Assembly (NCBI RefSeq): GCF_018403185.1
Contig: NZ_BOSE01000007.1
Span: forward strand, 124,001-188,000
DNA: 64,000 bases
Direction of reading: 5' to 3'
Source of the DNA: Paenibacillus montaniterrae
GTDB taxonomy: Bacteria; Bacillota; Bacilli; Paenibacillales; Paenibacillaceae
In this document: piece by piece, positions 16,293 through 26,094 of the stretch
How the letters are laid out: each line of letters begins with the position of its first letter
Numbering within the stretch: the first letter of the stretch is position 1
Translations under genes and position numbers: made by a program
Notes under the pieces: model-generated
Database searches by the model: none
Seen by the model: the letters and a program-made list of their open reading frames with translations, nothing else
What the model was told of the DNA's origin: nothing

Positions 16293-17486
16293 TTATAAAT
16301 GTGTGTGCACGGCAAGCTCTGCCAGCCTCATTTCTTCAAGCTGTGCTACTGGAATTGGTCGGCTCATATAATAGCCTTGCGCAAAATTACAGCCAAGCTG
16401 AGAAATCAACGAATACTGCTCCGACGTTTCAATCCCTTCGGCTATTAATTCTACATCAAGCTCCTTGAGCATCGAAATCGTGTGCTTTACAACGGTATAA
16501 TAGCTTTTGCTGCTTTCCATTTTATGAATAAACTGCTTATCGAGCTTTACGCAGCTTACAGGCATGGAGCTCAAGCTTTCCAGGCAAGCATATCCTGTGC
16601 CAAAATCATCAATGGCTATAAGAAAGCCCGCTTGCTGCAACGCCTGTACCTCTGCAATCACTTGCTCATCAACAAGCTCCATCGTGCTTTCCGTTAATTC
16701 AAATTGAATATGATTCCTTGCTATCTGATAGTGTGCAGCTTGCTTGCTAACGACATCAACAATATTGCCCAGCTTTAGCTGAACAGGCGATACATTAATC
16801 GAAATATGAAGCTCCGAGTCGCTTAATATGTGCTGGATGCGCTTCAACTGTTGGCAAGCCTCGGCAATAATCCATTCACCTAATTCCACAATCACGCCGC
16901 TTTGCTCGGCAAGTGGAATAAACTCCAGTGGACTGATTAAACCGAATTGCGGATGCAGCCAACGCACCAATGCTTCAAAACCAACTAACTCGCCGTTATC
17001 CAAACGATAAATAGGCTGAAAATCGAGACGAAACTGATTGTACTGAAGCCCATCAAATAATGTTGCCTCCAATAAAATTTCCCTATGATATTGATCCACC
17101 TGCTCGGATAGTATCATGTAGTTCCGCTTTACTCCTTTACGCTTGGCGATTTGCAGCGCATACAGGCTTTTTGCTATGTCCAGCTCATCATATGCCGCTT
17201 GGTCATTAAAGTATGAGCCTACATATAATCGAATTGGACAGCTTTCACCATCAATCATGACGCTATTGCCGATCACTTTGCGCAAAGCCTGCTCAACAAG
17301 CTCTACATCCTGCTTCATCAATTGAAAGGTTACTACAATTTTGTTCTTTCGTTCTTCAATTGATGTGATTTGCTTTCGAAAGCTCCATTGTGCATGGGTG
17401 ATTTGCTCGCATATTGCAGATTGGAGCCTTTTCTGATCCAAGGCTGCCTTCAATCCTGCTTCCCATTCGATTGTCATAATTAGCAC
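16293..17486 (-). CDS. EAL-domain cyclic-di-GMP phosphodiesterase
   Basis: Predicted to hydrolyse c-di-GMP. The 397-residue product has an N-terminal ~140 residues that look like a degenerate GGDEF-type module without a GGDEF motif, then a complete EAL domain. All catalytic signatures are present: GFEALVRW (Glu171), ISINVSP, ELTES, DDFGTG, VKLDK, AEGIE and QGYY. Start choice: GTG at 17486 has GAGGTG six bases upstream, better placed than for the in-frame ATG at 17477; more distant upstream codons lack a ribosome site. It lies 124 bases after the response regulator gene, beyond a terminator, and closes a five-gene signalling block. Confidence 0.92.
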   Translation of the reverse strand: MLIMTIEWEAGLKAALDQKRLQSAICEQITHAQWSFRKQITSIEERKNKIVVTFQLMKQDVELVEQALRKVIGNSVMIDGESCPIRLYVGSYFNDQAAYDELDIAKSLYALQIAKRKGVKRNYMILSEQVDQYHREILLEATLFDGLQYNQFRLDFQPIYRLDNGELVGFEALVRWLHPQFGLISPLEFIPLAEQSGVIVELGEWIIAEACQQLKRIQHILSDSELHISINVSPVQLKLGNIVDVVSKQAAHYQIARNHIQFELTESTMELVDEQVIAEVQALQQAGFLIAIDDFGTGYACLESLSSMPVSCVKLDKQFIHKMESSKSYYTVVKHTISMLKELDVELIAEGIETSEQYSLISQLGCNFAQGYYMSRPIPVAQLEEMRLAELAVHTHL

Positions 17487-17569
17487 TTCGCACACCTCAC
17501 CAGTTGTCATATCATGCTTGTACATATTACTATTTTGACATGATTCGGTATTAAATGTTAATAGGCTAA

Positions 17570-17603
17570 TAAAAAAAACTGCCCTTTTATTAAAAGGACA
17601 GTT
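17570..17603 (-). terminator. Terminator after the response regulator gene
   Basis: On the minus strand a stem of AACTGTCCTTTT paired with AAAAGGGCAGTT is followed by a run of eight T. Confidence 0.9.
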
Positions 17604-17610
17604 AAATGCA

Positions 17611-18312
17611 TCATAGATTTGGAGAATACTTATATCCAAACCCCCATACCGTTTTAATCAGTTTAGGTTCTTTAGGATTTTGTTCAATTTTTTTTCTAAG
17701 ATTCACAATATGTACGTCAATTGCCCGATCTGTCACAAAAGAATCAAAGCCTCTTATTGCACTAATCAACTCATCTCTACTAAAAACCTTATTGGGTGAG
17801 GTTAAAAACAATTTCATAATCTCGTACTCTGAAAACGTTGTCTCTACCGCTTGTCCTCTAACAATTAATTGTCTGCGTTCGTAATCTAACTGAATCGATT
17901 CATCTACCTCAGGCTGCAAGAAACGCGTCTCTTTGATTTCAGATGTCATTCGAATTGAGCGTCGAATTAATGCCTCCACTCTTGCCGTCAGCTCATGCAT
18001 ACTAAAAGGTTTACATAAATAATCATCTGCACCTGCTTTTAATGCGGATACTCTGTCAGAAACTTCGCTTTTCATAGAAAGAATCATAATAGGTATCGTA
18101 GACTTCTCTCTCACCTCGTAGCACAATGTGATACCATTCATATCTGGCAGCATGAGATCTAGTAACAGCAGATGAGGCATAAATTGATCAATAAGCTGTA
18201 AGCCTTCCTTGCCAGTAAAGGCTTGCTTCACATCGTAGCCTTCTTCTGACAAATACATAGACAGCATATCGCTCATCATAACGTCATCTTCAACAACCAA
18301 CACTTTATACAT
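17611..18312 (-). CDS. OmpR-family response regulator
   Basis: A 233-residue two-component regulator. Receiver domain at 1-120 with acidic pocket VVEDD and phosphoacceptor Asp52 in LLLLDLMLPDMNG, and Lys in DYLCKPFS. Winged-helix DNA-binding domain at about 140-230 (VFSRDELISAIRGFDSF, then VDVHIVNLRKKI-type residues and TVWGFGYKY at the end). ATG 18312 follows AGGGTG. It lies 159 bases downstream of the hybrid kinase gene on the same strand, so it may act with that kinase through the kinase's HPt domain. An in-frame extension up to 18402 has no ribosome site. Confidence 0.94.
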   Translation of the reverse strand: MYKVLVVEDDVMMSDMLSMYLSEEGYDVKQAFTGKEGLQLIDQFMPHLLLLDLMLPDMNGITLCYEVREKSTIPIMILSMKSEVSDRVSALKAGADDYLCKPFSMHELTARVEALIRRSIRMTSEIKETRFLQPEVDESIQLDYERRQLIVRGQAVETTFSEYEIMKLFLTSPNKVFSRDELISAIRGFDSFVTDRAIDVHIVNLRKKIEQNPKEPKLIKTVWGFGYKYSPNL

Positions 18313-18471
18313 CGACGTCACCCTTACGATTTGTTCACAATTTGCGCTTCTCACGTGATTATCTATTAACTTGTGTAATATTAATATACAACATACTTCC
18401 AATTACCACAATATTTTGTTAGCAAACTATTAGTTAATTGTTAGTCAATTATTAGTTTTTCTGGTATAACA

Positions 18472-21400
18472 TTAATTTTTTAGTATAATATTCGATATCT
18501 CAAAAAGTAATAGATTTAATTTTTGCTCCAAGCGATCAATAAATGCTGAAAGCTTGCAGGCATGCTCCTCACGAGCAATTCGCTCACCCTCTATCGCTAA
18601 TTCCACAATTTCCTCAGCGCCCAGGTAGCTGGATGCGCCTTTAAGCGTGTGCAGCGCTCTCGTTACTTCAGCATAATCCTTGTCCTCGTAAAGCTTCTTC
18701 AAGCGCGGAATGAATAAAGCATAATCATGCAAATATTGCTCCAGCATATGGACGTAAATGTTTACCTTCCCATTTACTCGCTCAATGGCCTGCATAGCCT
18801 GGATCGAGCTGAGTGCTTCCAGCTGTTTCAGCAGCTCCACATTCGTCTCACGAGCGTGTCTTGCATCTGACAGTGATTTTCGGTTTTCACTTTTATTTTT
18901 GGATACATGCCGATCGATTACCAGCTGCAGCTGATCAATGGAAAGCGGCTTCGTAATGACGGCGTTCATTCCATGAAGCAAATATGACTCATGATCTGAT
19001 GGTAATACATTAGCAGTTACCGCCACAATAGGAAGATCGTAATGTTTTTTCTGTGCGCGGATCACCTTCGTTGCTTCTACCCCATCCATTTCAGGCATGT
19101 GAATATCCATAAGCACAAGATCGTAGCTATTGCTTTGAATAAGCTGAACCGCCTCAAGACCATGGCTCGCAATTGTTACTCTGCAGTTGCAAAACTTCAG
19201 CATTTCAGCCGCTACCAATTGATTCACTTTATTGTCCTCGGCAAGCAGCACATGATATTGCGGCTCGTGAGCTACAGCGATCTGGTTTTCGCTTGCCGAT
19301 TGCTGCGGCTTATCAGGATCGGGTTGCTGCTTGGCGACTGGAATTCTCTGCTTGGCATGCAGCACAAGATCAACCGCATCCTTAAAGCGTTTCTGAGTCA
19401 CCGGCTTGGTCAAAATCGCAGCAGGCTGCTGCTCCGGCTCCAAAATAAGCAGCTCCTCGCGTCCATATGCGGTCGTGACGGCAATGATCGGAATGCCTCT
19501 GCTGGCTGCGGCCCTTTGGAAATCGAGCCATGTCTCCATGCCGTACATATCGTTCATTTCCATATCCATAATCATGAAGGAAGGATATGCCCCTTCACCC
19601 AAGCGCATTAAACGGAAATAGGCTTTTTTCCAGGAACGCTTTCTAACCGCGTTGTAGTTGCAGGAAGCAAGCAGCTTGGTCCAATAATTCGCCATGACAT
19701 CATGGTCCTCAACAATCCATACGATGCTTTCCAGCTCATACTTTGTTTTGAGCGGCTCAGGCGGAAGCTGATAACCGACCTTTTTAAACGGCAGTGTAAA
19801 AGTGAACGTGCTTCCAATATGCAGCTTGCTGCTTACCTCCAGCCTGCCGCCTAGCAGTTCGACCAAATTTTTCGAAATGACGAGTCCGAGACCTGTTCCG
19901 CCATACTTTCTTGTAGTGGAGGAGTCCGCTTGCCTGAACGGCTTGAACAAATGCTTGAGCTGCTCCTCCGACATGCCGATCCCCGAATCCTTGACCGTAA
20001 ATTGAATATCCAGCTCATCCTCGCGTTCAGCGGCAACGGCAATGTGCAGCGCAACAATCCCATGCTCGGTAAATTTGATTGCATTAACGCAAAGATTGGA
20101 CAGCACCTGCTCCAGACGCAGCGCATCTCCAAGCATATGGTGCGGAACCTCTGGCTCGATTTCGATTTTAAATTCGAATTGCTCCTTCCCGCCAAGAAAT
20201 ACACTTAGCTGATCAGCCAAGTAGTTAATAACGGTATGAAGCTGGAACACGACTAAATCCGGCTCGATCTTTTTCGCTTCCAGCTTGGAGAAATCGAGAA
20301 TGTCATTAACGATGCTCAGCAGCATGCTTGATGAATCCTTCATATGCTGCACATATTCCTTCTGCAGTTGATCGAGCTCCGTTTTTTGCATAAGCTGCGA
20401 CAAGCCGATAATGCCATTCAATGGCGTTCTGATTTCGTGGCTCATTAAAGCAAGGAAGGTGCTTTTCGCTTGATTGGCCTCCTCCGCCACCTCTGTTGCG
20501 CGAACAAGCTTGCGCTGCACCTCGAGCTGTTCGGTAATGTCGCGCGATATGCAGGAATAGAGCGTTTCGCCAGTAAAGGTATCCTTATACGCAACTATAA
20601 TAATCGACACATTAATAAATTTGCCAGAAATATTTTGAAATTGCGCCTCACACTCGAAAAACCCCTGCTTTCGTGCTGTGAGCGAGCCTCTAAGCAGCTG
20701 CCTGAACAGATGAGCCGGCAAAAAGCTTCTAATCGACAGCCCTTTTACTTCATCTTCAGAAAGCCCTAGTATGCTGCGTCCAGCCGCATTCATATAAATG
20801 ATATTTGCCTGCTTATCCACCGAAGCAATTAAATCCTTGGCCGATTCTACTACCATTTGCAAATGATTTCTCGAGCTTTCCAGCCTTCTTTGCTCTGTAA
20901 TGTCATTGAAGATCGCTATAATGCCGGAAATGCGCCCATTGCGATCACGCAGGCTGCTTGAGCGATTGTAGACGGGGATTCTTTTGCCTTCACGATTAAT
21001 CACTGTAAGCTCAAAATCATAGTTGTTATACTGCTTGCGCAGCTCTAAAAACAACTCTACACCAGGCTGAATTTCACGCCCTAGCTCGGCTGAGAACTGC
21101 TCTGCCTTCACGCGAACCTCATCGATATCCATAAACATAAGCGGTGTAACCTTGCCGATAATTTCATCAGAGGAATAGCCGAGCATTTGCTCAGCTGCCT
21201 GGTTCATATAGGTAATCACATAACGCTCGTCCATAACAAATACAGGGCTTTTATTTTGATTAATAACGGCGTCAAGCCGATCGAACATTATTTGCAGCCG
21301 TCCCATCATACCGTTGACCGTATTAGCCAAAACGCCTATTTCATCCTTGTTCGACGCATTTAAATGTCCACCGTCAAAATGACCCGCCGCAGCTTGCTTC

Positions 21401-22341
21401 GTAACCTGCAAAATTGCTTCAAGCCTGGAAATAATCGTTTGAAAATAAAGAAAAAAAACAAACGCCAGCACAACAATTGCTGCGGACACTACGAGCAGCA
21501 TGCGCCATAATGTAGGCGCTGCCAGCTTTTCCAGTGCGCCTAAATCCTTTACTTCCATAATGACCCAGTCGGTGTTTTCGATCGCCTGATAAAACAGAAT
21601 GTATTTGTGCAGCATAACATCGATTTGCTTATAGCCTGTAGATTCTGTTAAGGCAAGTGCTGCCAGCTGCTTGAGATGAGTGCGCAGCACCGTATCCTGC
21701 TGGTTTGTAAAATCCGTTTGCAAATGATCGTAGAGCAGCTCGCCGCTATGGTTGTACAAATACAAATTGCCCCCCTCAATTTGCAGCATTTGCTCATAGG
21801 CTGCAGGAGGAAAGGCATAAGCGGCATATAAAGCTCCAATTAGTTGATTGGATTCATCCATACTATAGACAGGAACGCTAATGTAGCCCAAGCGCTCGTT
21901 AGAATCATTTAAAGTGATCGGATCTGTCAGCACTGTATCCCCGCGCAGCGACCGTGCAATCGGCAGCCTCCAGCTTAATTGCTGTGACGAGCTGCCCCGC
22001 AGACTCGTCGCTATCCCGTCCTCGCTAATGAAGCCGATTTCCTCATATTGAAAGGAATTGAGCTGCTGCTCCTGCTCCAAATATTCCATCATTGCACTCG
22101 TATCGCCCGAGCGCACCTCATTGGTACGGCTCATGACCAACACCTCAGCTTTGCGCGTATCCAGCCAGGAGCTCAGTACAAAGGAGCGGCTTTCCTGTTT
22201 CAGCCTGATTTTATCGATTTCGGTTTCAACCATATCTTTTTTCATGGAGGTGTAATTATATAAACCGACAATCATTAGCGGTACGAAGGAAATCAAAATA
22301 ATTATAATTAAGCCCTTTGTGCGAAGAGACAGCCTATTCAT
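18472..22341 (-). CDS. Hybrid sensor histidine kinase with PAS, two receiver and HPt domains
   Basis: A 1289-residue membrane sensor that could run a whole phosphorelay. Order: TM1 (about 10-31), a large extracytoplasmic sensor region of Cache type, TM2 (about 279-301), HAMP (to ~353), PAS 1 (~362-480), PAS 2 (~487-610), HisKA with His635 in SHEIRTPLNG, HATPase with NLCVNAIKF, DSGIGM and GGTGLGLV, receiver 1 (~875-995, IMDMEMNDM), receiver 2 (~1028-1145, Asp1079 in LMDIHMPEMDG), and HPt with His1231 in HTLKGASSYLG. GAGGAGGTC precedes ATG 22341. It sits between an HD-GYP gene and a response regulator, which suggests a c-di-GMP-linked signalling unit. The signal is unknown. Confidence 0.94.
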   Translation of the reverse strand: MNRLSLRTKGLIIIILISFVPLMIVGLYNYTSMKKDMVETEIDKIRLKQESRSFVLSSWLDTRKAEVLVMSRTNEVRSGDTSAMMEYLEQEQQLNSFQYEEIGFISEDGIATSLRGSSSQQLSWRLPIARSLRGDTVLTDPITLNDSNERLGYISVPVYSMDESNQLIGALYAAYAFPPAAYEQMLQIEGGNLYLYNHSGELLYDHLQTDFTNQQDTVLRTHLKQLAALALTESTGYKQIDVMLHKYILFYQAIENTDWVIMEVKDLGALEKLAAPTLWRMLLVVSAAIVVLAFVFFLYFQTIISRLEAILQVTKQAAAGHFDGGHLNASNKDEIGVLANTVNGMMGRLQIMFDRLDAVINQNKSPVFVMDERYVITYMNQAAEQMLGYSSDEIIGKVTPLMFMDIDEVRVKAEQFSAELGREIQPGVELFLELRKQYNNYDFELTVINREGKRIPVYNRSSSLRDRNGRISGIIAIFNDITEQRRLESSRNHLQMVVESAKDLIASVDKQANIIYMNAAGRSILGLSEDEVKGLSIRSFLPAHLFRQLLRGSLTARKQGFFECEAQFQNISGKFINVSIIIVAYKDTFTGETLYSCISRDITEQLEVQRKLVRATEVAEEANQAKSTFLALMSHEIRTPLNGIIGLSQLMQKTELDQLQKEYVQHMKDSSSMLLSIVNDILDFSKLEAKKIEPDLVVFQLHTVINYLADQLSVFLGGKEQFEFKIEIEPEVPHHMLGDALRLEQVLSNLCVNAIKFTEHGIVALHIAVAAEREDELDIQFTVKDSGIGMSEEQLKHLFKPFRQADSSTTRKYGGTGLGLVISKNLVELLGGRLEVSSKLHIGSTFTFTLPFKKVGYQLPPEPLKTKYELESIVWIVEDHDVMANYWTKLLASCNYNAVRKRSWKKAYFRLMRLGEGAYPSFMIMDMEMNDMYGMETWLDFQRAAASRGIPIIAVTTAYGREELLILEPEQQPAAILTKPVTQKRFKDAVDLVLHAKQRIPVAKQQPDPDKPQQSASENQIAVAHEPQYHVLLAEDNKVNQLVAAEMLKFCNCRVTIASHGLEAVQLIQSNSYDLVLMDIHMPEMDGVEATKVIRAQKKHYDLPIVAVTANVLPSDHESYLLHGMNAVITKPLSIDQLQLVIDRHVSKNKSENRKSLSDARHARETNVELLKQLEALSSIQAMQAIERVNGKVNIYVHMLEQYLHDYALFIPRLKKLYEDKDYAEVTRALHTLKGASSYLGAEEIVELAIEGERIAREEHACKLSAFIDRLEQKLNLLLFEISNIILKN

Positions 22342-22364
22342 CGAGTTGACCTCCTCAAAATCAT

Positions 22365-22417
22365 TAGGGCGAGTCTGAAAACCGCTCAGCGGCCTCGGAG
22401 TTCTCAGACACGCCCTA
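22365..22417 (-). repeat. Type-3 TAGGGCG element, internally deleted form
   Basis: A 53-bp inverted repeat whose ends match those of the 165-bp element at 47997-48161 (TAGGGCGTGTCTGAGAACTC at one end, GTTTTCAGAC at the other); the middle is missing. Its first three bases on the minus strand are the TAG stop codon of the HD-GYP gene (22417-22415). It may double as a hairpin terminator. Confidence 0.85.
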
Positions 22418-23848
22418 GCTAATAATGCTTCTCATATTTTTGTGGCTGGAAAGCATCTGCTCAAAAAATTCTTTCTCTTCCTCCACAATTCTCACCCAAG
22501 CCTCTACACAGCGCGGATCAAAATGGCTGCCGCTCTCTTCCTTTATAATACTCATCGCCTTCTCATGCGTCATCGCCTTGCGGTAGGAGCGAGAGGAGGT
22601 CAACGCATCATACACATCGGCAACCGCCGTTACCCGTGCGACCAGCGGAATCGCTTCGCCTTCAAGCCGGTCAGGATAGCCGGTTCCATCCCATTTTTCA
22701 TGATGCGAGCGAATAATTGCCAGCTCCTCTACCATAAAGCCGACTTGCTTGCACAAATTGTAGCCGTCCACCGGATGCCTTTCGATTAATTTGCGTTCGT
22801 CCTGCGTCAGTTTGTCCGGCTTGTTCAGCACATAATCTGGAATATACAGCTTGCCCACATCATGCACCAGTCCACCTAAAGCAATTGACTTAAGCTGTGT
22901 GGAGGACAAGCCCATTTCTTCTCCCAGCTTAAGCGCATATACCGTTACCCGATAATTATGCCCTGCGGTATAGGCATCCTTCGTTTCAGTTTGCTTCACT
23001 AGCTCGCTAACGCTCGGCGTCATATAGGTTTGAATCCAGCGATCCGGGTCGGCGCGATACAGTCGCTTGACAGAAGCCGTTAATGATTCAGTATGTCTAT
23101 ATTCCAGCACAAGCACGATCATCATAACGAGCATCGCCAAAAACAAAAGCCCATGGAACATCCACCAATTCAAAGCCTCAGGAGCAAGCGTAAATAAAAT
23201 CACTTGAGCTGTATTCATCCAGCCGGTACCATATACGATGGCCAATTGAATCGAGAAACGAGAAGCCATGTATGTAATGAGATGGCGGTATACCGTCCAC
23301 GTATTAAAAAGCAAAATAAAAAATGTTGTCAGCCTTGCGCCGTTGCGACTATACAAAAACTGCTTGAAGGAATCATCTGCCACCAGCAAAATAAGCAGGC
23401 CAATCAATACCAGCAGCACACACCAAACAGGCATTAACGCTTTGCGATGCTTGCCCAGCCAACGAACAAGGCGATGATCGGCAGACAATGAGCTTAGCCA
23501 TAGCCAGAACGAAGAAAGCAGCAGCGCCAGCTGGGCAAATATAAAGTGCTGCGCGCTGTCGCCTGTTCCAAGCATCGGCGAAAATCCATGACACAAAAGC
23601 ATAGCGCCAATCGAAGCATATGCCAAGGAAACGAACAGTATTTTGATGTTGCGAAGCTGCTGTGCAACTATGCCCATGACAAGAAAAATAATGATAGCCA
23701 GCAGCGCTTCAAAGCCAATTAAATAAATGATTGAGGAATGCAAGACTACGCTATTGTTAAATACTAGCCGGTTCAACCAAAAATAGATAAGAATTGGTGT
23801 TACCATCGCCAGTCCCAATTGAAGCATCACAAGTCCTCTTGAACGCAT
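22415..23848 (-). CDS. Membrane HD-GYP domain protein, probable c-di-GMP phosphodiesterase
   Basis: A 477-residue protein. Residues 1-250 hold about eight hydrophobic helices forming a membrane sensor module. The C-terminal ~200 residues form an HD-GYP domain with the metal-binding pair His329-Asp330 in LVHDVGKLYIP, then RSHHEKWDGTGYP and a DVYDALTSSRSYR segment. HD-GYP proteins degrade c-di-GMP to GMP. GGGGGAA lies upstream of ATG 23848. It starts 46 bases after the MHYT-GGDEF-EAL gene and ends in the type-3 element, 73 bases before the hybrid kinase start, so the three are likely one transcription unit. Confidence 0.94.
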   Translation of the reverse strand: MRSRGLVMLQLGLAMVTPILIYFWLNRLVFNNSVVLHSSIIYLIGFEALLAIIIFLVMGIVAQQLRNIKILFVSLAYASIGAMLLCHGFSPMLGTGDSAQHFIFAQLALLLSSFWLWLSSLSADHRLVRWLGKHRKALMPVWCVLLVLIGLLILLVADDSFKQFLYSRNGARLTTFFILLFNTWTVYRHLITYMASRFSIQLAIVYGTGWMNTAQVILFTLAPEALNWWMFHGLLFLAMLVMMIVLVLEYRHTESLTASVKRLYRADPDRWIQTYMTPSVSELVKQTETKDAYTAGHNYRVTVYALKLGEEMGLSSTQLKSIALGGLVHDVGKLYIPDYVLNKPDKLTQDERKLIERHPVDGYNLCKQVGFMVEELAIIRSHHEKWDGTGYPDRLEGEAIPLVARVTAVADVYDALTSSRSYRKAMTHEKAMSIIKEESGSHFDPRCVEAWVRIVEEEKEFFEQMLSSHKNMRSIIS

Positions 23849-23894
23849 AGATGTTCCCCCGATCGATTCTCTATCTATTATCCGCTCTTGGCTG

Positions 23895-25901
23895 TTATAG
23901 CTGCTTTAGCCACTTTCCAACTTCATTGACAGGCATTGGCTTTTTGAAATAGTATCCTTGCATCAAATGGCATCCCGCATCCTTTAAAAAATTCAGCTGC
24001 GGCTCTGTTTCCACACCTTCAGCTACTAGCTGTATGTTCAGCTGATTCGCAAGGCCAATCATCGAATTTACAATTGCACGCTTGGTTGGCAACTCATAAT
24101 GCTCAATATAAGCCTTATCAATTTTAATCGTTTGAAAATGAAGCTGCTCAAGAGAGCCCAGAAACGAATAGCCCGAGCCGAAATTATCCATCGACAGCTT
24201 GACGCCAAGCCGCTGCAATGGCTGTACCTGCTCTCCGACGCTTGCGCCGCAGTGAATCATCGTTTGCTCCGTAATTTCCAGCTCCAACAGATTGGGAGCA
24301 AGACCGGATTCTACTAAAGCGCTTTGCGTCATATTATAGAGCATGCTCGACTCTATTAGTTTACTAGATAAATTAACCGAAACGACCAAATTGTCTTTAA
24401 ACTCCAAATTCCACTCATAACAGTCATGACAAGCTCGATGAAGCACCCATTCTGTCATGGGCAAAATCAATCCTGTCTCTTCTGCAATCGGGATAAATTC
24501 ATCGGGAGCGATTTTCCCTAGGGTCGGATGCGTATAGCGAAGCAACGCCTCAAAGCCGATTGGCCGATTAGAGCTTATATCCCATTTCGGCTGATAATAG
24601 ACCTGCAGCTTCTCCTTAATTAATGCATCGCGCAGCCCCTTCTCTATCTCCATCTTGCGAATCACTTTTCGTTCCATGTCGCCATTGTATTCACAATACT
24701 GGTTCTTTCCAAGATTTTTCGCATAATACATCGCCGTATCAGCGGCCTTCAGCAAGCCGTCCTTCGTATTGCCATGCTCGATCGAGTAGCTGACGCCAAT
24801 ACTTCCCGTTACCTCAAGCTGGTGGTCGCCGAGCATGAAGGGCTTTCTTATTTCCTCCAGCAAATGCTCTACTGCCTGCAATACCTGCGCTTTATTCTCA
24901 AATGGCATGACAATCATAAATTCATCTCCGCCGATGCGGAATACATACTGCGGCACATTGGCATGCTTTCTAAGCCGCGCACCCATTTGCTGAATCAATA
25001 AATCTCCTACATCATGCCCAAGCGTGTCGTTAATATATTTGAACTGATCAAGGTCGATAAACATTGTTGCGAATTTACGTTGAAATAACGTAGGGTTGGT
25101 GAAAAATTCATTCATCGCATGACGATTGCTAAGTCCCGTCAGCGAATCGGTATAGGCCATCTTTTTATACATAATCTGCTCCCATACCTGTGCGAACCAG
25201 GTTAGCTGAACAATGATCACAATCGCAATCAGCACCGTAATGAGCAGCGTCGTTGGCGCTGAAATCAGCTTCTGATTGCTAATATATGCAGGATCTATGC
25301 ACCAAAATGAGCTGGCCTCCATCCCTACATAATGCATGCCTGTAACTGCGAAAGCCATCAATAAAGCGGCTGCTGAGCGCAGAACAAACCCGCTTTCCGC
25401 GGATTTGATTTTAATAAACAAGTTCAAGGCAGCATAAGAAGCAAGGAAAGCAATTAATGCGGAGGTAGCCCAAAGCACTGGATCGTAGCTGATCGTCATG
25501 ATGTCATTTTTCATTGATGACATTCCGACGTAATGCATCGTTACGATGCCTGATGCCATAAATAAGCTGGAGAGCAGCAGCTTCAGCTGAGATATTGTTG
25601 TACTAGATACATAGAAAGCAATTAAAGAGGCTCCTATGCTGGCAAACACCGAAACGATAGACTTCCCAATATGATAATCGACCTGTATCGGCAAATGAAA
25701 AGCTACCATTCCTACAAAATGCATCGTCCATATGCCGCACCCCATCACAACACCTGCGATAATTAGCCAGCCCCACGCTATTTTGCCAGGAATGCTGGTT
25801 ACCTTTTTGGATAAACCAAGCGCCTGATAAGAGGTGAAAAATGCTATAATTAAAGATAATGCAACAATCCATATATTATAACTGCCAGTTAACGCAACCA
25901 A
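23895..25901 (-). CDS. MHYT-GGDEF-EAL membrane protein
   Basis: A 668-residue c-di-GMP enzyme. The N-terminal ~240 residues are an MHYT sensor with three repeats (MHFVGMVAFHLP, MHYVGMSSM, MHYVGMEASSF) in seven membrane helices, thought to bind copper and sense gases. GGDEF follows (RIGGDEFMIVM, Asp326), so cyclase activity is likely. The EAL domain has GFEALLRYTHP (Glu451), ELEITEQT and QGYYF, but the usual DDFGTG reads DNFGSG (Asp572-Asn573), which may weaken hydrolysis. It starts at TTG 25901, five bases after GGAGGT; no in-frame ATG is better placed. It heads the signalling block. Confidence 0.93.
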   Translation of the reverse strand: MVALTGSYNIWIVALSLIIAFFTSYQALGLSKKVTSIPGKIAWGWLIIAGVVMGCGIWTMHFVGMVAFHLPIQVDYHIGKSIVSVFASIGASLIAFYVSSTTISQLKLLLSSLFMASGIVTMHYVGMSSMKNDIMTISYDPVLWATSALIAFLASYAALNLFIKIKSAESGFVLRSAAALLMAFAVTGMHYVGMEASSFWCIDPAYISNQKLISAPTTLLITVLIAIVIIVQLTWFAQVWEQIMYKKMAYTDSLTGLSNRHAMNEFFTNPTLFQRKFATMFIDLDQFKYINDTLGHDVGDLLIQQMGARLRKHANVPQYVFRIGGDEFMIVMPFENKAQVLQAVEHLLEEIRKPFMLGDHQLEVTGSIGVSYSIEHGNTKDGLLKAADTAMYYAKNLGKNQYCEYNGDMERKVIRKMEIEKGLRDALIKEKLQVYYQPKWDISSNRPIGFEALLRYTHPTLGKIAPDEFIPIAEETGLILPMTEWVLHRACHDCYEWNLEFKDNLVVSVNLSSKLIESSMLYNMTQSALVESGLAPNLLELEITEQTMIHCGASVGEQVQPLQRLGVKLSMDNFGSGYSFLGSLEQLHFQTIKIDKAYIEHYELPTKRAIVNSMIGLANQLNIQLVAEGVETEPQLNFLKDAGCHLMQGYYFKKPMPVNEVGKWLKQL

Positions 25902-26031
25902 TGTGTACCTCCACCATTATCCGTAAATAGACTATCTTATCAATTATACAACATTATGATTCCGATGTAACATTTCTAAAACCTCGTTCAATAACTGTTA
26001 CTTTCATAGTAAGTGTAAACGATAAAACTAT

Positions 26032-26079
26032 AAAAAAACTGTATAAGCTGACCTTTTTATCAGCTCATACAGTTTTTTT
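26032..26079 (-). terminator. Terminator after the SLH surface-protein gene
   Basis: A stem with AAAAAAACTGTATAAGCTGA-type arms, partly mismatched, flanked by A7 on one side and T7 on the other. It lies 16 bases after the stop of the giant gene on the minus strand. Confidence 0.9.
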
Positions 26080-26094
26080 CATATCAACATTCGA

